A stretch of DNA of 6,751 nt. Source: Acidimicrobiia bacterium (GTDB lineage Bacteria > Actinomycetota > Acidimicrobiia > Acidimicrobiales > JACDCH01). Under the pieces are notes generated by a model. The model worked only from the letters and a program-made list of their open reading frames with translations. It was not told where the DNA came from and made no database searches. The stretch lies in NCBI GenBank assembly GCA_013694495.1, contig JACDCH010000484.1, positions 1-6,751 of the forward strand. Reading direction: 5' to 3'. Below are positions 1-5,767 of the stretch, piece by piece. Each line of letters starts with the position of its first letter. Position 1 is the first letter of the stretch. Position numbers and translations under genes: made by a program.

Positions 1-48
1 GCGGTCGACGGGCGCGTGGCGGCGCGGTTGTTCCGCCGCAGGTCCTGA
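1..48 (+). CDS. C-terminal fragment of an upstream gene (partial)
   Basis: Reading from base 1 gives 15 codons (AVDGRVAARLFRRRS) closed by TGA at 46-48. The gene body lies outside the window. The arginine-rich ending, the high-GC codons and a hairpin starting seven bases after the stop all fit the true end of a plus-strand gene. In several actinobacteria argininosuccinate lyase (argH) lies near mpg and tyrS, so ArgH is one possible identity, but 15 residues cannot establish it. The open frame could also be chance in such GC-rich DNA. Confidence 0.35.
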   Translation, partial: AVDGRVAARLFRRRS

Positions 49-54
49 AATGAA

Positions 55-98
55 GGGTTCCCGACCGCCTCGGGCGAAGCCCCTCGACGGGGGAACCC
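55..98 (+). terminator. GC-rich hairpin, probable terminator of the upstream gene
   Basis: GGGTTCCC (55-62) pairs perfectly with GGGAACCC (91-98) over 8 bp. Inside it, CCG (65-67) pairs with CGG (88-90), and GGGC (72-75) pairs with GCCC (79-82) around a GAA loop. It begins seven bases after the TGA at 46-48 and ends eight bases before the preferred mpg start codon, which suits a terminator between two genes. There is no T-tract after it. That is common for proposed actinobacterial terminators, but it also leaves open a role as a structured mpg leader. Confidence 0.5.
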
Positions 99-106
99 GG
101 AATCGA

Positions 107-757
107 ATGGAGACGCAGGAAGGGCCTGCGGGCAACACCTGGTCCGGCACCGATCCATCCGCAGGTCCTCCACCCGCGCCGCTGCCCCGATCGTTCTTCC
201 AGCGCGACGCCCGCGTCGTGGCGAGGGCGCTGCTCGGCAAGGTCCTCGTCCGCGACGACGGACGATCCGCCCGCATCGTCGAGACCGAGGCGTACCGCGG
301 CTCGCTCGATCCCGGCAGCCACACGTACCGGGGCCCGACCCCGCGCAACGCCACGATGTTCGGGCCGGCTGGCCACCTGTACGTGTACTTCACCTACGGC
401 ATGCACTGGTGCGCCAACGCCGTCTGCGGCGACGAGAGCGACGGCACCGCGGTGCTGCTCCGGGCGGCCGCGCCGCTCACCGGCCTCGAGGCGATGCGCG
501 ACGCTCGGCGGGTGCGCCGCGACGTCGACCTGTGCAACGGCCCGGCGAAGCTCTGCCAGGCGTTCGGCGTCGACCGAGCCTTCGACGGTGCCGACGTCGT
601 CGCCGCCGACAGGGGCCTGTGGTTCGCCGACGACGGCACCGCGCCGCCCCGTCGCCCCGGCAACTCCACCCGGGTCGGCCTCACCCAGGGCCGGGACCAC
701 CCGTGGCGCTGGTGGGTCCCGGGCGACCCCAACGTCTCGAAGGGGCGGCCGTCGTGA
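107..757 (+). CDS. mpg: DNA-3-methyladenine glycosylase, AAG/MPG family
   Basis: This is a monofunctional base-excision repair glycosylase that removes alkylated purines such as 3-methyladenine. The family signature is clear: ETEAY carries the catalytic Glu61 and Tyr63 (human AAG Glu125/Tyr127), DPGSH gives His72 (His136), LYVYFTYGMHW contains the base-flipping Tyr97 (Tyr162), and LLRA gives Arg119 (Arg182). NGPAKL and NSTRVGLTQGR follow towards the C-terminus. The product is 216 aa, close to the family norm of about 200. I start at ATG 107 because an in-frame ATG at 50 would place the 55-98 hairpin inside the coding sequence and add 19 low-complexity residues. Even so, about 26 residues (rich in Gly, Pro and Ser) precede the conserved LPRSFF start. 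ATG 50 has a weak AGG upstream and cannot be excluded. The stop overlaps the next gene's GTG, implying co-translation with the Nudix gene. Confidence 0.93.
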   Translation: METQEGPAGNTWSGTDPSAGPPPAPLPRSFFQRDARVVARALLGKVLVRDDGRSARIVETEAYRGSLDPGSHTYRGPTPRNATMFGPAGHLYVYFTYGMHWCANAVCGDESDGTAVLLRAAAPLTGLEAMRDARRVRRDVDLCNGPAKLCQAFGVDRAFDGADVVAADRGLWFADDGTAPPRRPGNSTRVGLTQGRDHPWRWWVPGDPNVSKGRPS

Positions 758-1308
758 CCGGCCTCGACCGGGCCGTCGAGCTCGTCCGCGAGGGCGACCT
801 CGACCACGTACCCGCCTTCCGCGATCAGGTGCTGGCGTTCTGCGCCGACCACCCCGACGCCCTCCTGCGCACCTGCGAGGCGGCGCACCTCACCGGATCG
901 GCGCTCGTCGTCGACCCGGCCGACGGCCGGTTCGTCCTCCTGCACCACCGCAAGGTCGGCCGCTGGTTGCAGCCCGGTGGCCACGCCGACGGCGACGGCG
1001 ACCTCGCGGCGGTGGCGCTCAAGGAGGCACAGGAGGAGACGGGCATCGACGGCCTCGTCGTGCGCCTCCCGGCGGTCGACATCGACGTGCATGAGTTCCG
1101 CGCCCCGGGCGAGCCGTCGCACCTGCACCTCGATCTCCGCTTCGTCGTGGCCGCGCCGGCTGGCACTGCGGCCGCCGGCTCACCGCCCGGCAACCCCGAG
1201 TCGATCGCCATCCGCTGGGTCGCCGAGGACGAGCTCGACCAGCTCGACGTGGACGAGAGCACCCGCCGTCTCGTCCAGCGCGGCCTCGCCACCCTGCACA
1301 GGCCCTGA
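754..1308 (+). CDS. Nudix hydrolase
   Basis: Nudix enzymes hydrolyse nucleoside diphosphates linked to another moiety, using Mg2+ bound by the Nudix box. The box here is residues 76-98, ending KEAQEETGI, which fits REUxEExGU with a conservative R-to-K change. The upstream Glu of the Gx5E part is Gly82. The preceding LQPGGHADGD resembles a Nudix subgroup common in actinobacteria. An N-terminal helical stretch (LDRAVELVREGDL to about residue 45) precedes the Nudix fold. The frame stays open upstream to 409, but that part antiparallels mpg codons and is a shadow. The start is GTG 754, with AAGGGG at 740-745 as ribosome-binding site, giving 184 aa. The GTGA overlap with the mpg stop implies translational coupling. 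The substrate cannot be read from sequence. A nucleotide clean-up role alongside mpg is inference. Confidence 0.88.
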   Translation: MTGLDRAVELVREGDLDHVPAFRDQVLAFCADHPDALLRTCEAAHLTGSALVVDPADGRFVLLHHRKVGRWLQPGGHADGDGDLAAVALKEAQEETGIDGLVVRLPAVDIDVHEFRAPGEPSHLHLDLRFVVAAPAGTAAAGSPPGNPESIAIRWVAEDELDQLDVDESTRRLVQRGLATLHRP

Positions 1309-1338
1309 CGGACGCGCGGTCGCCTCCGCCGAAGGCCG

Positions 1339-1836
1339 CTAGACGTCGCCGCTGGTCTTGCAGCTCTCCATCAGGTTGACCTCGGCGAAGTTGTCGATCA
1401 CGCGCGACAGCTGGACGGCCCCACGAGCGGTCTCCGTGAACGGGCCGTCGCGTCCGGCGCGCAGCGAGTCGGCCCAGCGCTGCCGGTCATCGACGTGGGC
1501 GGCCCAGTCGGCCAACCACTGGGTCACCCATCCCGCTTCCTCGCCGGTGGGGGAGGGCAGGGTGCCGAGCTCCGTCAGCATCTCCCGCAGGATCAAGTTG
1601 CCGTCGTCGACGAGCTGGGCCCGGTCCTCCGGGGTGGCCACTTCCGTGGGGCCGCCGAGCGCAACCACCGCGGCCTGCGCCTCGGCGCAGAGGGGCTCGG
1701 CAGCCGACGCGAAGGCGGGGTCGTCGAGGTGGTCGGGCGGGTCGTAGGGGTGGTCGGCGAAGGCGGTCCACCCGAGGATGGCGCCCCAGAAGGCGACGTT
1801 GACGAGGATCAGCGCGAGCTGCAGCGGACGGGACAC
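1339..1836 (-). CDS. Uncharacterised membrane-anchored protein beside PBP
   Basis: I do not recognise this 165-aa protein. Residues 5-26 (LQLALILVNVAFWGAILGWTAF) are one hydrophobic helix after a short basic start, so it is probably anchored in the membrane with about 140 residues outside. The outer part is acidic and helical, rich in Trp, Asp, Ala and Glu. It has two cysteines, Cys50 (EPLCAEAQ) and Cys159 (MESCKTSGDV, six residues from the end), which could form a disulfide. I chose GTG 1836 because it starts just before the hydrophobic helix. No good Shine-Dalgarno is visible for it. TTG 1875, next to a GGGGGG run, is an alternative that adds 13 residues. The gene begins about 50 bases after the PBP stop on the same strand and is probably co-transcribed, which suggests but does not prove a cell-envelope role. 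It converges with the Nudix gene, with 30 bases between the stops. Confidence 0.68.
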   Translation of the reverse strand: MSRPLQLALILVNVAFWGAILGWTAFADHPYDPPDHLDDPAFASAAEPLCAEAQAAVVALGGPTEVATPEDRAQLVDDGNLILREMLTELGTLPSPTGEEAGWVTQWLADWAAHVDDRQRWADSLRAGRDGPFTETARGAVQLSRVIDNFAEVNLMESCKTSGDV

Positions 1837-1886
1837 CGCCGGCCATGGTCGCCGTCCACCGCGGGCGCGGACCAATCGCCCCCCGG

Positions 1887-4193
1887 TCAGGGTTCGACGG
1901 CGATGCGGACGGTGCTGCCGGGCGGGAGCTCGGTACCGCCCGGCGGGCTCTGCTGCCACACCTGGCCGGGCTGGGTGCCGCCGGACGGGTTGGTGCCGCG
2001 GACGACGACGGCGGAGAAGCCGGCCGCGTGGATCACGTCGACCGCGTCCTGCTCGCTGAAGCCCACGACCCCGGGGACCGTGAGGCCGGTGCTGCCGCCG
2101 GCCACCTCGAGGGTCACGATGCCGCCCGTGCCGAGGGCCACGCCGGCGGGCGGGGCCTGGGCCAGCACGGTGCCGGGCACGACGCCGCCCCGGTCCGACT
2201 GCACCACCGACACCCGGAACCCGAGGCCCTCGAGGTGGCCGCGGGCGGTGGCCACGTCGGAGCCGACCACGCCGGGGACGACCTGGAGCGCCCCGGTGGT
2301 CACCGGTGACAGCTCGGGGGCGACCACCGTCGACGTCGTCGTCGACGACGTCGTCGTCTCGAAGGGAAGCGCCTCGGAGCCCTCGACGGCCGCGCTCATG
2401 AACCGCTGCCAGGCCCGCGCCGGGTAGCTCCCGCCCGTCACGCGGATCGGCGTGAGGGGCGGCGTCATCGACACCTGGTCGCCGGGGAAGCCGACCCACA
2501 CGGCGGTGGCCAGCTGGGGCACGTAGCCGCAGAACCAGGCGTCGCGCCAGGCCTGTGCGGTACCGGTCTTGCCCGCCACCGGCCGGCCGATCTGGGCGGC
2601 CGTGCCCGTGCCCCGCTCGACGACCTGCTGCAGGACCGAGGTGACCTGGTCGGCCACGCCGGGGTCGAGCACGCGGCGCTGGTGGTGCTGGGCCTCGTAC
2701 AGGATCGTCCCGTCGGCGTCGGTGATGCTGGTGACGAACACCGGGTCGACGTGCACGCCCCGGTTGGCGAGCGTGGCGTAGGCCGAGGCCATCTCCAGGG
2801 GCTGCACATCGTTCGCCCCCAGCACCGCCGAGGGGAAGTCCTGCAGCGGGGTCGTGATGCCGAGGTCGCGGGCGATCTGCACCGCCTCGCTCGTGCCGAT
2901 GCGCAGGATCAGCTGCGCGTACACCGTGTTGTAGGACCGGACGGTGGCCTCGACCAGGTCGACCGGCACGCCGGGGCCGCCCTCGCCGTAGTTGTCGACG
3001 TTCCAGATGTCGACCGGGTCACCGTAGGTGAGCTGCATCGAGCCCGGCGCCGGGAACTGGGTCGACAGCGGCAGCCCGAGCTGGAGGGCGGCGGCGAGGA
3101 TCAGCGGCTTGAACGACGAGCCGGTGGGGCGGCCCTTCCCCATGGCCAGGTTGTACTTGGCGGCGTCGCCCGGGCCGAAGAAGTCGCGGCCGCCGACCAT
3201 GGCCACGACGTGGCCCGTGCCGGGCTCGATCGACGCGATGGCGATCTCGGGATCGGTCGCCGCGTCGGGGAGGGTGGCCGCCACCGCCTGCTCAGCGAGG
3301 GCCTGGAGGCGGAGGTCGACGGTGGTGTGGATGCGCAGCCCGCCGGCGAAGAGCAGCTCGTTGCGCTCGCGGTCGCTCGAGCCGAAGCGCGGGTCGTCCA
3401 GGATCCACTGCTTCACCTCCTCCACGAAGTGGCCGGCGGCGTAGCGCTGCTCGAGTGGCGGCACGTCCGGCGCGAGCACCATCGGCTCGGCCGCGGCGGC
3501 GGCGTGCTCCTCGGGCCCGAGGAGGTCCTGGTCGAGCATCCGGTCGAGGACGACGTTGCGGCGCAGGACCGACGGATCGGGGTCGTCGTAGGGGTCGTAG
3601 TCGCCGGGCGCCTGGATCATCCCGGCGAGCAGCGCCCCTTCCGCCGGCGTGAGGCCGGCGGGGGGCTTGCCGAAGTACTCGCGGGCGGCGGCGAAGATCC
3701 CGTAGGCGCCGTTCCCGAAGTAGATCGTGTTCAGGTACAGCTCGAGGATCCGCTCCTTCGTGTAGCGCTGCTCGAAGCGCCAGGCCAGGGCGGCCTCGGA
3801 CACCTTGCGGGAGAGCGTCTCGTCGGCGTCGAGCAGCAGCGTCTTCACCAGCTGCTGGGTGATGGTCGACCCGCCCTGCTGGTCGGTGCCGCTGGCGTTG
3901 ACCCGCACCGCCCGCAAGATGGCCCGCAGGTCGATGCCGTGGTGCAGCCAGTAGCGCTCGTCCTCGACGGCGATGACCGCGTCGCGGACGTGCTCGGGGA
4001 TCTCGTCGAGGGTGAGGTCGGTGCGGTTCTCCTCGGCGTGCAGCGTGACGATCTCGGAGCCGTCGGCCGCGTAGATGATCGACGACTGCGCGTTGCGGGG
4101 TAGGACGGGCTGGAGCTCGCGCAGCTCGTAGCTGCACCCAGACGCGACGAGCAGCACCGCCACCAGCGCCAGCTCCGTCCTCGTTCGCACCAT
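1887..4193 (-). CDS. Class A penicillin-binding protein with two PASTA domains
   Basis: This 768-aa bifunctional peptidoglycan synthase should polymerise lipid II and cross-link stems outside the membrane. The glycosyltransferase 51 domain (about 46-230) has all its motifs: EDERYWLHHG with catalytic Glu77, GGSTITQQ (107-114), RKVSE with Glu133, and KERILELYLN (146-155). The transpeptidase domain (about 315-600) has SSFK (Ser359 nucleophile, Lys362), SYN (420-422) and KTGT (542-545). A Thr/Ser linker (about 612-625) leads to PASTA domains at about 636-697 and 704-767, each with a VPGVVG motif near its start. The N-terminus is unusual. Residues 8-19 form only a short hydrophobic run ending ASGC with Cys20, then polar SYELREL, more like a lipoprotein signal than the usual membrane helix. 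ATG 4193 lacks a visible Shine-Dalgarno. Two-domain logic and the PASTA tail resemble PonA1/PonA2 of mycobacteria, but orthology is not shown. Confidence 0.94.
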   Translation of the reverse strand: MVRTRTELALVAVLLVASGCSYELRELQPVLPRNAQSSIIYAADGSEIVTLHAEENRTDLTLDEIPEHVRDAVIAVEDERYWLHHGIDLRAILRAVRVNASGTDQQGGSTITQQLVKTLLLDADETLSRKVSEAALAWRFEQRYTKERILELYLNTIYFGNGAYGIFAAAREYFGKPPAGLTPAEGALLAGMIQAPGDYDPYDDPDPSVLRRNVVLDRMLDQDLLGPEEHAAAAAEPMVLAPDVPPLEQRYAAGHFVEEVKQWILDDPRFGSSDRERNELLFAGGLRIHTTVDLRLQALAEQAVAATLPDAATDPEIAIASIEPGTGHVVAMVGGRDFFGPGDAAKYNLAMGKGRPTGSSFKPLILAAALQLGLPLSTQFPAPGSMQLTYGDPVDIWNVDNYGEGGPGVPVDLVEATVRSYNTVYAQLILRIGTSEAVQIARDLGITTPLQDFPSAVLGANDVQPLEMASAYATLANRGVHVDPVFVTSITDADGTILYEAQHHQRRVLDPGVADQVTSVLQQVVERGTGTAAQIGRPVAGKTGTAQAWRDAWFCGYVPQLATAVWVGFPGDQVSMTPPLTPIRVTGGSYPARAWQRFMSAAVEGSEALPFETTTSSTTTSTVVAPELSPVTTGALQVVPGVVGSDVATARGHLEGLGFRVSVVQSDRGGVVPGTVLAQAPPAGVALGTGGIVTLEVAGGSTGLTVPGVVGFSEQDAVDVIHAAGFSAVVVRGTNPSGGTQPGQVWQQSPPGGTELPPGSTVRIAVEP
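2329..2358. repeat. GTC/GAC triplet tract encoding the PBP Thr/Ser linker
   Basis: About 30 bases consist almost only of GTC and GAC triplets, including the 14-base perfect palindrome CGTCGTCGACGACG. Read on the minus strand they encode the Thr/Ser-rich linker between the transpeptidase and PASTA domains of the PBP. Such tracts can gain or lose triplets without breaking the frame, so the linker length may vary between strains. Confidence 0.6.
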
Positions 4194-4258
4194 CGGATGG
4201 CATTGTCACAGGGATCGGGCTCGCACAGGGCGCGCGCCGCGAGGAAGATGCTGACGCC
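4194..4258. promoter_or_regulatory. Divergent intergenic region between PBP and tyrS
   Basis: Both genes must start transcription in or near these 65 bases. On the plus strand TTGTCA (4203-4208) matches the -35 consensus at five of six positions, but no good -10 follows at 16-18 bases. On the minus strand the same bases read TGTGACAATG, offering a weak extended -10 (GACAAT) only about ten bases from the PBP ATG, so PBP could have a very short leader. The plus-strand GAGGAAG (4241-4247) is a good ribosome-binding site for tyrS ATG 4259. The exact promoters are not resolved by eye. Confidence 0.35.
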
Positions 4259-5539
4259 ATGGATGTGCTCGCTGATCTCGACGCTCGTGGGCTCATCCAC
4301 GACACCACCGACCGCGAGGCCCTGGCCGCCCGGCTGGCTGCGGGGCCGGTGACGCTCTACTACGGCTGCGACCCGACGGCCGACAGCCTGCACATCGGCA
4401 ACCTCATCGGCTTGCTCGTGCTGCGCCGCTTCGCCGACGCCGGGCACCGGCCGATTGCCCTCGCCGGCGGTGCCACCGGGATGGTCGGCGACCCGGGCGG
4501 GCGCTCGAGCGAGCGGAACCTGCTCGACGAGGCCACGCTGCGGGCGAACGCGGCGGCGATCAAGGAGCAGATCACGCGGGTGCTCGGCGATCCCGACGCC
4601 TACGAGCTCGTCGACAACCTCGACTGGACCCGCGACCTGACCCTGCTCGAGTTCCTCAGGGAGGTCGGCAAGCACGTCACCGTCAACCAGATGATGGCCA
4701 GGGAGTCGGTCAAGGCCCGACTCGCCTCGGAGCACGGGATCAGCTTCACCGAGTTCAGCTACATGCTCCTGCAGGGCAACGACTACCGCATCCTGTACGA
4801 GTCCCGGGGCTGCGAGCTGCAGATCGGTGGCTCCGACCAGTGGGGGAACATCGTCCAGGGCGTCGACCTGATCCGCCGCACCAATGGGGCCGCCGTGCAC
4901 GCCCTGAGCTGGCCCCTGCTCCTGGCGCCGGACGGCACGAAGCTCGGCAAGACCGCCGGCGCCAGCGTGTGGCTGTCAGGCGAGCGCACCTCGGCCTACG
5001 AGTTCTTCCAGCACTGGATGCGCGCCGACGACCGCCAGGTGGGGGAGCTCCTCGCCAAGTTCACGCTGCTGCCGATGGCCGAGGTGGCGGCCGTCACCGC
5101 TGAGCACGAGGCGGCGCCCGAGGAGCGGCAGGGCCAGCGCCGCCTGGCCCACGAGGTCACGAGCCTGGTCCACGGGACCGAGGCGGCCGCGGCAGCAGCG
5201 GGCGCATCGGGCGTGCTGTTCGGCGAGGTCGCGCCGCGGGCGGCCTCGGCCGACGCCCTCGGGGCGGTGGCCGCCAACGTTCCGGCCCACGAGCTGGCGC
5301 TGTCGGCGCTCGAGGCCGGGATCGACCCCGTCGAGCTCGCCGTGGTCGCCGAGCTGGCGGCGTCGAAGAGCGAGGCCCGCCGGCTGCTCGCCCAGCGGGG
5401 CGTGAGCCTCAACGGCCGGGTGCTCGAGGCTGACGACCGGCCGTCGACGGCCGACCTGCTCCACGGCCGCTACCTGCTGCTCCGCAGGGGAAAGGCGACC
5501 TGGAGGATGGTGGTCGCGATTTCTCCGGCGCCGAGTTGA
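4259..5539 (+). CDS. tyrS: Tyrosyl-tRNA synthetase
   Basis: This is a class I aminoacyl-tRNA synthetase that activates tyrosine with ATP and charges tRNA-Tyr. At 426 aa it has the normal bacterial length. The start of the Rossmann fold reads LYYGCDPTADSLHIGN (33-48). It aligns without gaps with Bacillus stearothermophilus TyrRS numbering (Tyr34, Asp38, Thr40, His45), with Asn48 in place of the second His of HIGH. QIGGSDQWGN (188-197) forms the tyrosine pocket. KLGKT (228-232) is the KMSKS-equivalent loop. An S4 RNA-binding domain follows at about 358-425 (SKSEARRLLAQRGVSLNG). ATG 4259 has GAGGAAG upstream at 4241-4247. The gene is divergent from the PBP. Its stop, TGA 5537-5539, lies inside the -35 box of the rRNA promoter, with no terminator between them, so tyrS transcripts may run into the rRNA operon. 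No T-box leader is possible in the 65-bp upstream gap. Confidence 0.97.
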   Translation: MDVLADLDARGLIHDTTDREALAARLAAGPVTLYYGCDPTADSLHIGNLIGLLVLRRFADAGHRPIALAGGATGMVGDPGGRSSERNLLDEATLRANAAAIKEQITRVLGDPDAYELVDNLDWTRDLTLLEFLREVGKHVTVNQMMARESVKARLASEHGISFTEFSYMLLQGNDYRILYESRGCELQIGGSDQWGNIVQGVDLIRRTNGAAVHALSWPLLLAPDGTKLGKTAGASVWLSGERTSAYEFFQHWMRADDRQVGELLAKFTLLPMAEVAAVTAEHEAAPEERQGQRRLAHEVTSLVHGTEAAAAAAGASGVLFGEVAPRAASADALGAVAANVPAHELALSALEAGIDPVELAVVAELAASKSEARRLLAQRGVSLNGRVLEADDRPSTADLLHGRYLLLRRGKATWRMVVAISPAPS

Positions 5540-5564
5540 CGAGTCGGTCGTGCCTCCGTAGTGT
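5536..5564 (+). promoter_or_regulatory. Probable rRNA operon promoter
   Basis: TTGACG (5536-5541) and TAGTGT (5559-5564) are separated by exactly 17 bases. The first matches the -35 consensus at five of six positions. The second has the TAnnnT form of actinobacterial -10 boxes. Transcription would begin near 5571, about 298 bases before the 16S 5' end. The -35 hexamer contains the tyrS stop codon TGA (5537-5539). The location just upstream of rrs and the spacing make this the best housekeeping promoter in the window. Confidence 0.7.
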
Positions 5565-5624
5565 GTCTCTTCGCCCCGGAGAGCGGATTCCACTTGGAAC
5601 CAGCTCCTGAGGGGCAAGCGAAAC

Positions 5625-5656
5625 GGCACCAACGCCGATCTTGATCGGCGAGTGCC
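5625..5656 (+). other. Leader hairpin 1
   Basis: CGCCGAT (5633-5639) pairs with ATCGGCG (5644-5650) around CTTG. After an asymmetric internal loop, GGCAC (5625-5629) pairs with GTGCC (5652-5656). That makes 12 base pairs in 32 bases. It lacks a T-tract and lies between the rRNA promoter and the 16S gene, so a terminator is unlikely. A processing or antitermination structure is more likely. Confidence 0.55.
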
Positions 5657-5682
5657 CCAGCCCCGCTCCAGCGGGCGCAGCG

Positions 5683-5694
5683 CACCTTGAAAAC
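5683..5694 (+). promoter_or_regulatory. BoxA-like antitermination element (tentative)
   Basis: CACCTTGAAAAC resembles the second half of the boxA-type sequence seen in Gram-positive rRNA leaders (CTTTGAAAAC). NusB and S10 bind such elements to keep RNA polymerase antiterminated across rRNA genes. It sits between leader hairpins, as expected. A second candidate core, TGTTCTT at 5781-5787, lies closer to 16S. Neither matches fully, so the assignment is tentative. Confidence 0.38.
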
Positions 5695-5714
5695 GGAAGA
5701 GACGATGAAACAGC

Positions 5715-5767
5715 CAAGTGCGGGCGTTCCGACCTTCGGGTCGGAGCGCAACGAAGTAATGCACTTG
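5715..5767 (+). other. Nested leader hairpin with UUCG tetraloop
   Basis: The inner stem pairs 5724-5734 with 5739-5749 for 11 bp (one G-T wobble) around a C(TTCG)G tetraloop, one of the most stable RNA loops. The outer stem pairs CAAGTGC (5715-5721) with GCACTTG (5761-5767) for 7 bp. The 3' side between the stems has an 11-base unpaired stretch (5750-5760). This is the most stable fold visible in the leader. RNase III processing, antitermination or early assembly roles are all possible. Confidence 0.6.

Noticed and set aside
409..753. Upstream extension of the Nudix reading frame inside mpg
   Set aside because: The translation is arginine-rich shadow sequence. GTG 754 has a ribosome-binding site and the start/stop overlap typical of coupled genes.
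1309..1338. A shared terminator between the convergent Nudix and small-protein genes
   Set aside because: The 30 bases are GC-rich, but I could not find a convincing continuous stem or T-tract.
1495..2427. A 310-codon plus-strand open frame opposite the small protein and PASTA domains
   Set aside because: It is a low-complexity Pro/Thr/Gly/Arg product with no family features, lying across two better-supported minus-strand genes.
1837..2499. Longer minus-strand frame leading into the small protein
   Set aside because: The N-terminal part lies inside PBP codons and is Arg/Gly/Pro-rich noise. A start at GTG 1836 just before the membrane helix is better.
2682..4103. A 473-codon plus-strand open frame opposite the PBP gene
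   Set aside because: It is antisense to a PBP with complete catalytic motifs. Its product is a repetitive string rich in Val, Gly, Arg and Asp with no domain, which is the usual shadow of biased third positions in high-GC DNA.
3845..4900. Minus-strand frames opposite tyrS and the PBP start
   Set aside because: They conflict with tyrS, whose motifs are unmistakable, and have no domain of their own.
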